Assembly (NCBI GenBank): GCA_019916065.1
Contig: CM034240.1
Location: forward strand, 48,942,372 to 49,006,371
DNA length: 64,000 nucleotides
Source: Vitellaria paradoxa
Lineage: Eukaryota > Streptophyta > Magnoliopsida > Ericales > Sapotaceae
Direction of reading: 5' to 3'
Positions 55,507 through 64,000 of the stretch are shown here, piece by piece. Numbering within the stretch: the first letter of the stretch is position 1; the number at the start of each line of letters is the position of its first letter. The notes under the pieces are model-generated. The model was not told where the DNA came from and made no database searches. It was given only the letters and a program-made list of their open reading frames with translations. A program made the translations under genes and the position numbers.

Positions 55507-55833
55507 CTACAAATACTCTGCCATTTTTTCATTTCTGGCCACATATTCGCCCTTCAGTTGATTTGTGACCAACTGAGAGTCAGTCTTTATTACCACATCT
55601 TTCGCCATCAACCGCCAAGCAATGTTGAGCCCTGCCAAAAGAGCTTCATACTCCGCCTCAGTATTAGTAGTTTCAAACTCAAGTTTTATTGCATATTCGA
55701 TATTAATCCCCTCTAGAGTTGTCAAAACAATACCCACACCAGCTCCCCTTTTTGAAGAAGATCCGTTGACCTCCAATTGCCAAGGTTGAGTGTTGTTGTT
55801 GTGTTCGGCAAAAGCCTCAAATTTAATCTCCAC
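55507..55833 (-). pseudogene. Second (archaeal-type) RNase H of Tat gypsy
   Basis: 109 codons: WQLEVNGSSSKRGAGVGIVL, IEYAIKLEFETTNTEAEYEA, VVIKTDSQLVTNQLKGEYVA. The fold and position between RNase H and integrase mark the Tat lineage. The first catalytic Asp (normally VDGSS) is Asn here, while the Glu and the second Asp are kept. Confidence 0.85.
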
Positions 55834-57049
55834 TTGCCATACTCCGTATATGACGTCCGGAACCGGAGTGGTAAACTCTGTGACAAAATCGGCTAGGACC
55901 TGCGCCTTTATTTGCCGTTCTCGAAATAAATTTTATATCAAATGACCAAGGGAAACTGCCCATTTGGCCATTCTTCCTGATATATCGGCCATTTTCAACA
56001 GATGGCCAATCGGTTGGTCGGTTACCAGCTGGATAGTGTGTGCATGAAAGTAATAAGCCAGCTTCCTCGAAGCCATCACTAGTGCTAAGGTTAACTTTTC
56101 AGGGGAACATATCTGATCTCTGTCCCCTGCATGGTCTTGCTTACATAGTAGATGAGATACTGTTTTCCATCCTCTTCCCTCAGTAAAACGGCACTGACGG
56201 CATGTCCTGAAACTGCCAAATACAGTTACAAAATGTCCCCCGACTATGGTGTTAAAAGTATTGGGATGGTTGTCAGGTGTTTTTTAAATTTGTCCAGTGT
56301 TTTATCTGCATCAGCATCCCATAACATTTTATTTGCACCTCTTAGTAATCTGAAGAATGGTCGGCACTTGTCAGATGATCTGCTAATGAACCGATTGAGC
56401 GCTGCCACTATTCCTGTAAGCTTTTGGACTTCTTTTTTGGTGCGCAGGGGAGAAACGGAATTGATGGCTTGTATTTGATAAGGGTCCGCTTCGATTCCCC
56501 TCCTGCTCACCAGGTGGCCCAAAAATTTACCTGAGCTGACACCAAAGGCACACTTGGCAGCATTTAGTTTCAACCCATACCTGTCGAGGGTGGAAAAAAC
56601 ATGCTGGAGATGTTGGAAATGGGTGTTCGCTCCTTACTTTTTACCACCATATCATCAATGTAGACTTCCATCGTCTGTGTGAGGTCCTTTTTAAATATTT
56701 TCGTGACTAATCGCTGATAGGTGGCTCCAGTATTCTTCAATCCAAATGGCATGACCCTGTAACAGTATATCCCTCGTGGGGTTATGAAAGAAGTCTTCTC
56801 CTCATCAGGGTCGTACATGGGGATCTGGTGGTATCTCCTATATGCGTCAAGGAAGGATATCCTGGAACATCCAACCGTTGAATCAACAAGCTGGTCGATC
56901 TTTGGCAGCGAAAATGGATCATTTGGACTGGCTTTATTCAGGTCTGTGTAGTCTACACAAACTCTCCACTTCCTGTTTTTCTTCTTGACCACGACTGTGT
57001 TGGCCAACCACTCCGGGTAAGAAATTTCCCTGATGGCCTCAACCTCCAA
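55834..57049 (-). pseudogene. Tat gypsy reverse transcriptase and RNase H
   Basis: At 57049-56570: YPEWLANTVVVKKKNRKWRV, CVDYTDLNKASPNDPFSLPK, FLDAYRRYHQIPM, YCYRVMPFGLKNTGATYQRL and the catalytic YIDDMVVKS. At 56573-56244: the thumb MKLNAAKCAFGVSSGKFLGH and the connection LTGIVAALNRFISRSSDK. RNase H follows to about 55950 with changed frames (KLTLALVMASRKLAYYFHAH, QLVTDQPIGHLLK). The RT palm itself is intact. Confidence 0.9.
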
Positions 57050-57052
57050 CAG

Positions 57053-57526
57053 TCAACCGACCTCCTCTATGATAGCCTCTACATGCTGGAGAGCTGATCT
57101 CCTCGTCTTTTGTATCACAGGTTTTGCCCTTAGATTCACATTTAGCTTATGAGTCATAATTTCGAGGGAAATACTTGGCATTTCATGTGGAGTCCAGGTG
57201 AATGTTTCAATGTTTTTCAAGAGCATCTCCGTCAATTCCAGCATCTCCGTCAATTCCAGCTTCTCTTCAGCGCTCAAATTTGAGCCAATCAGAAAGAACT
57301 TGTCATCCTCGACGAGACCAACTTGGTACTTCTCTAACCCTTCAACAGCTTTCTTCTGTGGATCACCGCCAATGTCATCAATCTTTGGGGTGTCCTCGGA
57401 GAGCTCAGTCAATTGAACTTGCTTGGGAATAGTCTTGGATTTGAGGGCTACAGTGAAGCACTTTTGGGAGATGTCTTGGTCCCCGAAGATCGCAATCACT
57501 TCCCCACCATGTGGAAACTTCAGCAT
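57053..57526 (-). pseudogene. Tat gypsy protease-RT linker
   Basis: 157 codons upstream of RT ending EIMTHKLNVNLRAKPVIQKT and RRSALQHVEAIIEEVG, the standard lead-in to Tat RT. A duplicated peptide LELTEMLELTEML comes from an 18-base tandem duplication near 57223-57258. Confidence 0.8.
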
Positions 57527-57700
57527 CTAATGATAGGTTGAAGGGATCGCCTTCAGGGCGTGAATCCACGACCTTCCTACTATAGCATTGTAGGACGAAG
57601 GGGAATCCACCACAGTGAACTCAACCTCTTGTTCCACTGGGCCCCACACGTACAGGAATAACAACCCTACGCAGAGGTCAGACAGGGGCAGAATTGAATC

Positions 57701-57955
57701 TTATACGGGGCATTCTACCGGCTCCAAATCTTCTGTGGTCAATCCGAGCTTCTTAAACAAACTCAGGAACATGACCTCCATTGAGATTCCAGCGTCAACC
57801 AAAATCCTCCTCACTTCGGAGTCGAACATGCCAAAAGTAATTACGAGGGCATCATTGTGCAGCATCTGAACACCAGAGTGCTCGTCTTCGCAAAAGGTGA
57901 TTCTGTCTGCGGCTGCTTTTCTTAGGCACTTGCTCGGCTGGCCTGCGACACCCAA
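57701..57955 (-). pseudogene. Tat gypsy aspartic protease
   Basis: Contains VRRILVDAGISMEVMFLSLF and KKLGLTTEDLEPV. The family active site is (V)DTGSS; here it is DAGIS, so the Thr next to the catalytic Asp is lost. HNDALVITFGMFDSEV precedes it as expected. Confidence 0.8.
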
Positions 57956-57967
57956 GATTTCTTGTCT

Positions 57968-59702
57968 TTATGAATCGGGGAAGCAGTTGATGACGCTTTG
58001 GGGCCGTTGCTCTATATGGATAACATAGATGACTACAGGCCTAAGAATATCTCTACGTGGCTTGGCTCTCGGCGGGGGCTGTACTTCCTCGGCATTCTCA
58101 TCCCTGTGCCTTCTATGCTCTCTATCTTGTAGAACTACGTCTCTGGTCCTTGTCTCATCTATGAATTCTTTCAGATGACCCATCCGCACCAATTCTTCCA
58201 AGTGCTGCCGTACTGATCGGCAGAATCCAGTGCGGTGCCCCATATCTTGGTGGTAGGCACAATAATCCTTCGACTTCTCCTTTTCAAGGAAATTTAATAA
58301 CTTCCCTGGCCACCTAAAATACAATTTACTCTTAATCTGCGGGAGGATCCTGAAAATTGGCACCTTAAACACCGTATTGATTGCCTCAAAGACAGATTTC
58401 TCCTCGTTGGGAAATCTGACACCTTTTCCCCTGTTTTGTTTCCCCTTTGGCCCTGAAATTTTACTTCCTTTTGTTCGGTCGATCTAGTCTCATCCTCCAC
58501 TTTGGCATACTTCTCGATCCGATACATGAGATCACACATATTTGCAGTGGACTTTTTGGTCAAAGACAGCCACAATCGATCTTCTTTCCGTAGCCCCAGT
58601 TTGAATGATGTGACTACTAGCTGCTCCAAGCATTCCTTTACTTCATTGTAGAGTTCTAAATATCGGCGGAAATAATCCCTAAGAGATTCTCTGGCTTTCC
58701 TTTTCATGATGAGGAGAACGTCAGCGGTCTTTGGCTGTTTCGTGTTGGCCAAAAATCAGGTGATGAATTCCTCAGCCAACTACTACCAGTTTCGGATGCT
58801 TGGCGGAGGCAACTTGTGAAACCCCTGAAGTGCGGTATCCCCTAGACTAGAAAGGAACACCCTGCACATGAGGTGGTCATTAGCGCTTCATAATGTCATA
58901 GCTTGCATGTAATGACGATAATGGGCCAGAGGGTCTGCCTTCCCGTCATAGAGATTGAGCCTCGGAGTTTGAAACTTTTCTGGAGGCTCAGCTTCGCTAA
59001 TTTCCTTAATAAACGGGGAAGTAGAGACCCTCCCTAAGGCTCTCCTTGCCATCATACGTGTGCTTTGACCTTAGGTCTCCCAATCTTCTGTATATAGCTG
59101 CTCCTCCAGCTTCGCCTTCCTTGCCTTACTGCGTCTTTCAAATGCTTCCTCTCCTTCAGAAGAATCATCATCATTTTCATGGCGCAACTTCCGAATTAGG
59201 GACTTTTTTTTATGCGAGCCTTTCTCATGATATGTCTTAGGGGGGCATCAATGTCAGATTCCACACCACACTCTCCAATGGACCTAGAGGGGCGTAAACT
59301 TTTCTTGGCGGGAATGAATTCGCATCGTGAGCGGGAGCGCACTTCATCCTGCTCATGGGTGCCTCTTTCGTCTCGTTCAGTAGGGACCTCGTAGAGAGAA
59401 TCGTAGCTTTCGTCTGACTCTGAATCAGAGTCGCCAGAATCTACCTCATCTCGCATAACAGGCTTCCCATTTTCCTTGCTCAATTCTAAGAGAATCTCCT
59501 CCAATTCAGCCTCCTTCTCGCTAGCTCTGGCCAATAACTCATCCCGCCATTTTAAAGCCTTTGGATCCTCCGAATTCTTTCTTCTTGCGTGGTCTAAACC
59601 CGGAGTTTGGATGACCAATGCACTTCCCTTGGTTTTGGCTGGAGTGGAATCATTCCCCACTCGTGGAGAATGCGGCGGAGTGGTGTTACCTCCTAAAGTC
59701 AT
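57968..59702 (-). pseudogene. Tat gypsy gag
   Basis: The N-terminal part, 59702-59196, is open from MTLGGNTTPPHSPRVGNDST, with an acidic SGDSDSESDESYDSLYE stretch. The retrotransposon gag domain (PF03732 type) is at 58752-58294: LLIMKRKARESLRDYFRRYL, VVTSFKLGLRKEDRLWLSL. The C-terminal part, 58372-57968, has a knuckle-like YCAYHQDMGHRTGFC followed by LVRMGHLKEFID. Frame changes at about 59195-58753 and 58400 break it. Confidence 0.85.
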
Positions 59703-59790
59703 AGTTCAAATAATTGCTGGAAAATCGAATTAAAAGAAAATGAAGAAGAGTGCTAGGGATCAACAAAAAAGGGCTAAACAACGAGCCTCA

Positions 59791-59804
59791 CGGTGGGCGC
59801 CAAA
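59791..59804 (-). promoter_or_regulatory. Tat gypsy primer-binding site
   Basis: On minus, tttggcgcccaccg directly follows the 5' LTR. The tggcgcc core is usual for plant gypsy elements; the tRNA was not assigned. Confidence 0.7.
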
Positions 59805-60670
59805 TGTTCGGCTGTAAATTTTACCGCCAGAACTGCTGACCACACCAACTGGAAATTTGCCCGTGATCCTGCCAAACAAAGACAAGAGAAATGTTACGGC
59901 CGAAGAGGGTTATGGCCGAAGAGGGGGTCTCTGGCCGGAAACTTTCGATGCTTAAGTCAGCCAATCGCCTTTGGGAGAGAACTTTTGCAGAAAAAATGAA
60001 TAATCAGATAAGTTGGCAATAGTCAGCTTACCTTATTGTCGAGTCAGATCTCTTATTTATAGTAATGTAAAGTAATAAATAAAATAATACCTGGGATTTG
60101 ATTGTATTCAGACCTCCAAGTACTTTCTCCCTTTCCTTGTTTTAAATGCCTTTCACTTCTCATTTAATATCCCATACCTTTCATTAAATGTTTCTGGTAG
60201 TTAAACACGGCGATATAGCCGGAATTCAATTGTCAAACTGTTTACCTGTCACATCTATCACCACCCGTAACGAGATGAACTAACTAAGTTTCCCTCAGAG
60301 TAATAAATTCATAGTTCTGTCATAATTGGGGTGCATTTATAGTTACAAGGCCATATTAATGTCGTAGGACCCTTGCCAAACATTTATTAGCCGCCAATCG
60401 AGGGGCCGAACAAACTTACTTTTGAGGTCCTCGGCTGACGTCACGTGGCAATACGTCTATCATCGATACTGGAAAGCCAAATTAATATAAATCATTTCTA
60501 TTGCTGGCCGCGTGTCTATATATACAATACTCGTTCATTTAGTCACATGTCAACCATGAATTGTTCGGTACAGGACCACGTGTCATAAGTCAAAGTGTTC
60601 GGCGTTGGGCCACTTGTCACCCCATTCTTTGCTCGGCACTCCATGAGCCTAAATTTGGTTTTACCCAACA
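59805..60670 (-). repeat. Tat gypsy 5' LTR
   Basis: 866 bp, followed on + by GAAAT. Confidence 0.95.
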
Positions 60671-60675
60671 GAAAT

Positions 60676-62153
60676 GTACCCAAATTGAAACAAAAGACCA
60701 AATAGCTAAAGCCAAGCGAGAGATCCGGGATGTTTTCACAACAGAAAATCCCTAAATTTAGCAAACAATCCCCAGCCACATACATGAAACCTCTTTGATC
60801 AAATCAAAATCCACTACTTTAATTTTTTTTTTTTTTTCCCTTCAAACAATCCCCAGCGACACACATGAAACCCTTCGATCAAACTCTACTTCAATATCAT
60901 ATGTTAAAATCCGTCATCATCAACTCGCACTATGATCATCATTTATAACTTTAACAACGGTATGCAACTCCAACCATTCGTCTCATAAATTCTACAGTAA
61001 ACTCATCGGAATAAACAACTGTAAATTCTACTGTCGCCAACATTCTCTTGGTAGTATGTTAAACAAACAAAATTAGTCCTGTCTGCAGCCTGCGCCAAAA
61101 GAGAAGAATGAACATGTGCTTAGCAACAAGGTCTGGGGAGATTTTCAAGAGGCACGCTTTGGATTGAATCAAGGAGACAGGACCACTGCCGTGACTCAGA
61201 GTGTTTAAAAGGGAATGTCTCTTGCATTGGTTAATTAAACAAGTTAACTACACTAAATAAACCTTGGCGCGAATATCCAAGAAAAGTAAGGTTTAAGTAC
61301 AGAGACACCGACATTAAAGTATTATTAAACAAAGATAAAGTGACAATGACTTTCTAGCCGTTGATCTTAATCATAGGTGTTATTATTACAATCACTTTTC
61401 CTATGAAAAAAGGGGGCTTTTGTAAAAGGGTAGTATGTCTTTCTCCACCCTGGCTTTTGCTATTTCCAACCATACGTGTGATGACTCACGAAGTTATCAT
61501 TAGCACGAAATGGTAGTGGAATAAGCAAAATTAAAGCGTTAGTGAGAAGATGAAAGGCTTCGATCTGTTATATATACATGGTGGATGTCATCATGAAATG
61601 AATGTTATAATTAGTTAAGACATGTTATCAATCGATCATGATCCTCCTTTTAACTCTTGATCATCACAGAAGTTCAAATGATGGGGGTTATGATGTACTG
61701 AAATTTTTTAGGCGTAGTCCTTGGTGCTGATTGAGGGTGTGAAATGATGAAGGAAATGATTATGGCTTAGTGTTGGGTTTACATTTACTTTTTTTTTTAA
61801 TGTTTTTCTTGCTATAATGATTTATGGGAAAATATTGTTAAATGATGAAAAATAAAATACCCCTTCCCAAGATTTTTTAAAAAAAAAATATTATAATAAT
61901 ATGTCAATAACACTAGTATAAAATTTTTTTAATGAATTATTATTTTTAAAGTAACGAGTCTTTCAAGTTACTACATAATTCTAGTAATTTATTTTAGTAA
62001 TTTTTTTTGATAACATAGCATTATTCCGATGAAAAAAGTTCATGAATTTATCAGTCTAAATAAAAATGAAGTACTTTGTCACCAACATACGATTAATTTT
62101 GACAACTTCGTCCACTAAAATATTAAAGCAGAATACATTTTTTCTTTTTCGGA
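60676..62153. other. Intergenic, downstream of the bHLH gene
   Basis: No gene. A short duplication (aaacaatccccagc..acatgaaacc, near 60762 and 60845) and several T- and A-runs. The stretch next to 62153 should hold the bHLH 3' UTR. Confidence 0.5.
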
Positions 62154-63476
62154 CTAACCTTCACAATTCTTGGGTTGATGGATTGGACTAGGACTTGTTT
62201 GGAGTGGGAAATGGATTTGCATGGGAAATGGGTGGTTGAATGGGACTGACGGCGAAAGGAAGGCTCTTGGAGTGGGACAATTTACCAAATCAACCTCCTC
62301 CTTGTTGCGCCCTAGGGTTTCAAGTGCTTGGACTTGTGACCTGAGGAACTTGAGATAATTTGCAGCCTCATCAAGCATAGTTGCAGTGTCCATCTTGGTC
62401 CCACCAGGGACCATCCTCTGCAAAACCCTAATCCTCTCACTTATCCTCTCTCTCCTTTGCCTTGCAGCCACAGTTTGAGGATCATTTGATATCCTCACAT
62501 TCTTCCTCTTGGGCTTTTCCACCACCTCCACACCCAAATTCACTGGCCTGAAAGCTGCAGCCCTGTAGATCATCTCCTTCATCTGAGCAATGGCCTCCGA
62601 ATCCGGCTCCTCCACCGAAGATGAAACCGAAGAACTCGGCTGCTGGAAGCTGATATTTGATGAGCTCGGACACCTCTCCGATCTGGGTTTTTTGGGTTTT
62701 GGTGGGTTCTCTTGAATAAGCCGGAAACCCTCTTCCAATGTCAAAGAATTCGATTGAAAAAGATGGATATTGAGAGAACAATTCTCACCAACCTTGGGTT
62801 GAGTCCCACTTTGATCATTGCTTCTCTTGGTGGTAGAAGAGATTTGAGAGACTGTTTCATCAAGTTCATGGACTTGCAGGTTGCTATGGTACTTATTGTA
62901 ATTATCTTTGTTTCTCAAGTTGGTGTCAGAATATTCCCCAAAGTTCCACAAGTTTTTACACTCTGACAAGATCATGGAAATCCCATCATCTTCTACTGAT
63001 CTATTATCAGTGCTGCTGTTTGTTGCTGATAGTAAGCAATCAAGTGAGTCTATAGAACCAGTTGTGGACACTTCCTTCGCATTTGAGGTCACTCCAAAAT
63101 CAGCCATGATACTGCCCAATGAGCTCATGATCTGAGGTCTGTTGATCGTCGGAGGAGGAGGAGGAGGAGGAGGAGAAGAACCCAATTCAGCAGCTACTCC
63201 TTTGCCCCAACTAGTACCTTTTTGAGAGTTTGCTAGCATTGTGTCGAAAGCCAACTTCATAGCTGCTTCTTGGTATTGTGGTGAATACAAATCCAAGTTT
63301 GGAACAAAATTTGCTCCGTCTGGATTCGAATTTCCATGAGATGATGGATCGGTTTTTTGGAGATCGTGATTAATTGATGCGAAGATGTCTTCTTCGATGT
63401 CGTGTTGTTGATGGCTCCACAAGGATGGTGCGTTGGTGATTACTGCAGGTGAGACATCCCAACCCATGTTGTCCAT
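62154..63476 (-). CDS. bHLH87: bHLH transcription factor, bHLH87-like, 440 aa
   Basis: A nuclear transcription factor, intact in a single exon from ATG at 63476 to TAG at 62154. The bHLH domain is at residues 332-383: [40 protein letters not shown]. The basic region has Ala where E-box binders have the conserved Glu (AARQRR instead of AERKRR), the feature of the HEC/IND/bHLH87 group of subfamily VIIIb. [10 protein letters not shown] before it is shared with Arabidopsis bHLH87, and ALETLGRN after it also favours bHLH87 over HEC1-3. The N-terminus has a conserved [16 protein letters not shown] block (66-81) and a run of eight prolines (102-109), then Ser/Asn-rich spacers. It is the only clearly intact single-copy host gene here. 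Orthology was judged from memory of the family. Confidence 0.93.
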   Translation of the reverse strand: MDNMGWDVSPAVITNAPSLWSHQQHDIEEDIFASINHDLQKTDPSSHGNSNPDGANFVPNLDLYSPQYQEAAMKLAFDTMLANSQKGTSWGKGVAAELGSSPPPPPPPPTINRPQIMSSLGSIMADFGVTSNAKEVSTTGSIDSLDCLLSATNSSTDNRSVEDDGISMILSECKNLWNFGEYSDTNLRNKDNYNKYHSNLQVHELDETVSQISSTTKRSNDQSGTQPKVGENCSLNIHLFQSNSLTLEEGFRLIQENPPKPKKPRSERCPSSSNISFQQPSSSVSSSVEEPDSEAIAQMKEMIYRAAAFRPVNLGVEVVEKPKRKNVRISNDPQTVAARQRRERISERIRVLQRMVPGGTKMDTATMLDEAANYLKFLRSQVQALETLGRNKEEVDLVNCPTPRAFLSPSVPFNHPFPMQIHFPLQTSPSPIHQPKNCEG

Positions 63477-64000
63477 TGAATGACTTGAGCTTTGGATATA
63501 TATAGACGGAAGCAGCTGTTGAATGTAGAAATTTACTTATCAAAAAAAAAAAAAGAATGTAGAAATTTACAGTAAGATGGAATTATACATGAATTTGTAT
63601 TTAGGAGCCTTATTTGTGTCAACTAATTGAGTTGTGACAGAAAACAAATATATTTCAAAGAAAATCTCAAGGAAAGAATTAAATACTAGGATGACTTATG
63701 TGACATACCAATTATAGTCCAGATCCAGATACAAGCGGTGGTAGAGAACCCACAGTCCACAGAGAGAGAAAGAGAGACAGACAGACAGACGATGAGTTTT
63801 TGAACTTTTTGATTGCAGCTAATAGTGAGAGAAAAAAAAAAAAAAGGTTGAATGATCAAACCTCAGCTTTTCTATCACCTGGTATACAAACTGGTACCAG
63901 CTCTAACCACCGCCTTTAATTCACGTTACGAAATCTGTGATTGTCAACAAATACAACCATTGCTTATGTCAGTTTTGCAAACTAAATTAATTTTTTCCAT
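63477..64000 (-). promoter_or_regulatory. Upstream region of the bHLH gene
   Basis: A ctatatatatcc string lies only about 20-30 bases before the ATG (63494-63507), too close for a normal TATA box, so either the leader is very short or the transcript starts further up. A (GA)n(CAGA)n microsatellite (63759-63790) and an A-run (63832-63845) follow. No other gene. Confidence 0.4.

Larger units (their letters stand above)
48682..60670 (-). mobile_element. Tat-type Ty3/gypsy retrotransposon, full length, about 12 kb
   Basis: LTRs of 849 and 866 bp (TGTTCGG...CCCAACA on +), GAAAT target duplications, a PBS beside the right LTR and a PPT beside the left LTR set the orientation to minus. pol order on minus is gag (59702-57968), protease, RT, RNase H, second RNase H, integrase (to about 54100). 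There is no chromodomain. Between pol and the 3' LTR come a 146-bp tandem repeat and a transcription unit on the opposite strand (50035-52680). The LTRs differ at roughly 5% of sites by eye, and pol has many stops, so it is an older, immobile copy. Confidence 0.95.

Overview
This is plant nuclear DNA, most likely from a eudicot. It carries spliced genes with GT-AG (and one GC-AG) introns, a malectin-like leucine-rich-repeat receptor kinase, a HEC/IND-type bHLH transcription factor, and plant-specific mobile elements (Cassandra, Tat-type gypsy with a second RNase H, Tork- and SIRE-type copia, CACTA, Tourist-like MITE). The species cannot be named from the sequence. A run of 100 N (34120-34219) is an assembly gap.

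Layout. 1-482: AT-rich, unassigned. 483-3592: decayed L1-type LINE ending in poly(A). 3593-10501: remnant of a Tat-type gypsy retrotransposon with pol on + and a coiled-coil reading frame on the opposite strand behind it; its integrase is split by a Cassandra insertion (5016-6197) that has three LTRs and two internal domains and is flanked by a CATTC duplication. 10502-20848: a CACTA transposon whose two spliced genes (TNP2-like, 1092 aa; TNPA/PF03004-like, 377 aa) read through without a stop. 21080-25773: a complete but mutated Tork-type copia with LTRs and a TATCT duplication, inside a possible hAT relic. About 26590-33250: a heavily decayed SIRE-type copia. 33480-34119: more retroelement debris.

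34808-43202 (minus): an LRR-malectin receptor kinase gene of about 13 exons. Its kinase exons join in frame, but at least two apparent frameshifts lie in the LRR and malectin parts. Its introns carry several small elements, including a very young non-autonomous copia derivative (36031-37559) built around a GC-rich minisatellite. 43203-48676 is intergenic, with a Tourist-like MITE (45242-46260) and a head-on pair of related MITEs (47665-48224). 48682-60670 is a full-length Tat-type gypsy with LTRs, a GAAAT duplication, PBS and PPT. Its pol runs on minus, and a separate + strand transcription unit with its own TATA-like box fills its 3' third. 62154-63476 (minus) is an intact bHLH87-like gene.

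Two ordinary plant genes (receptor kinase, bHLH) therefore sit in a nest of transposable elements. The most informative structures are the antisense unit shared by both Tat elements, the tandem Cassandra, the coding-complete CACTA, and the minisatellite-bearing copia derivative.
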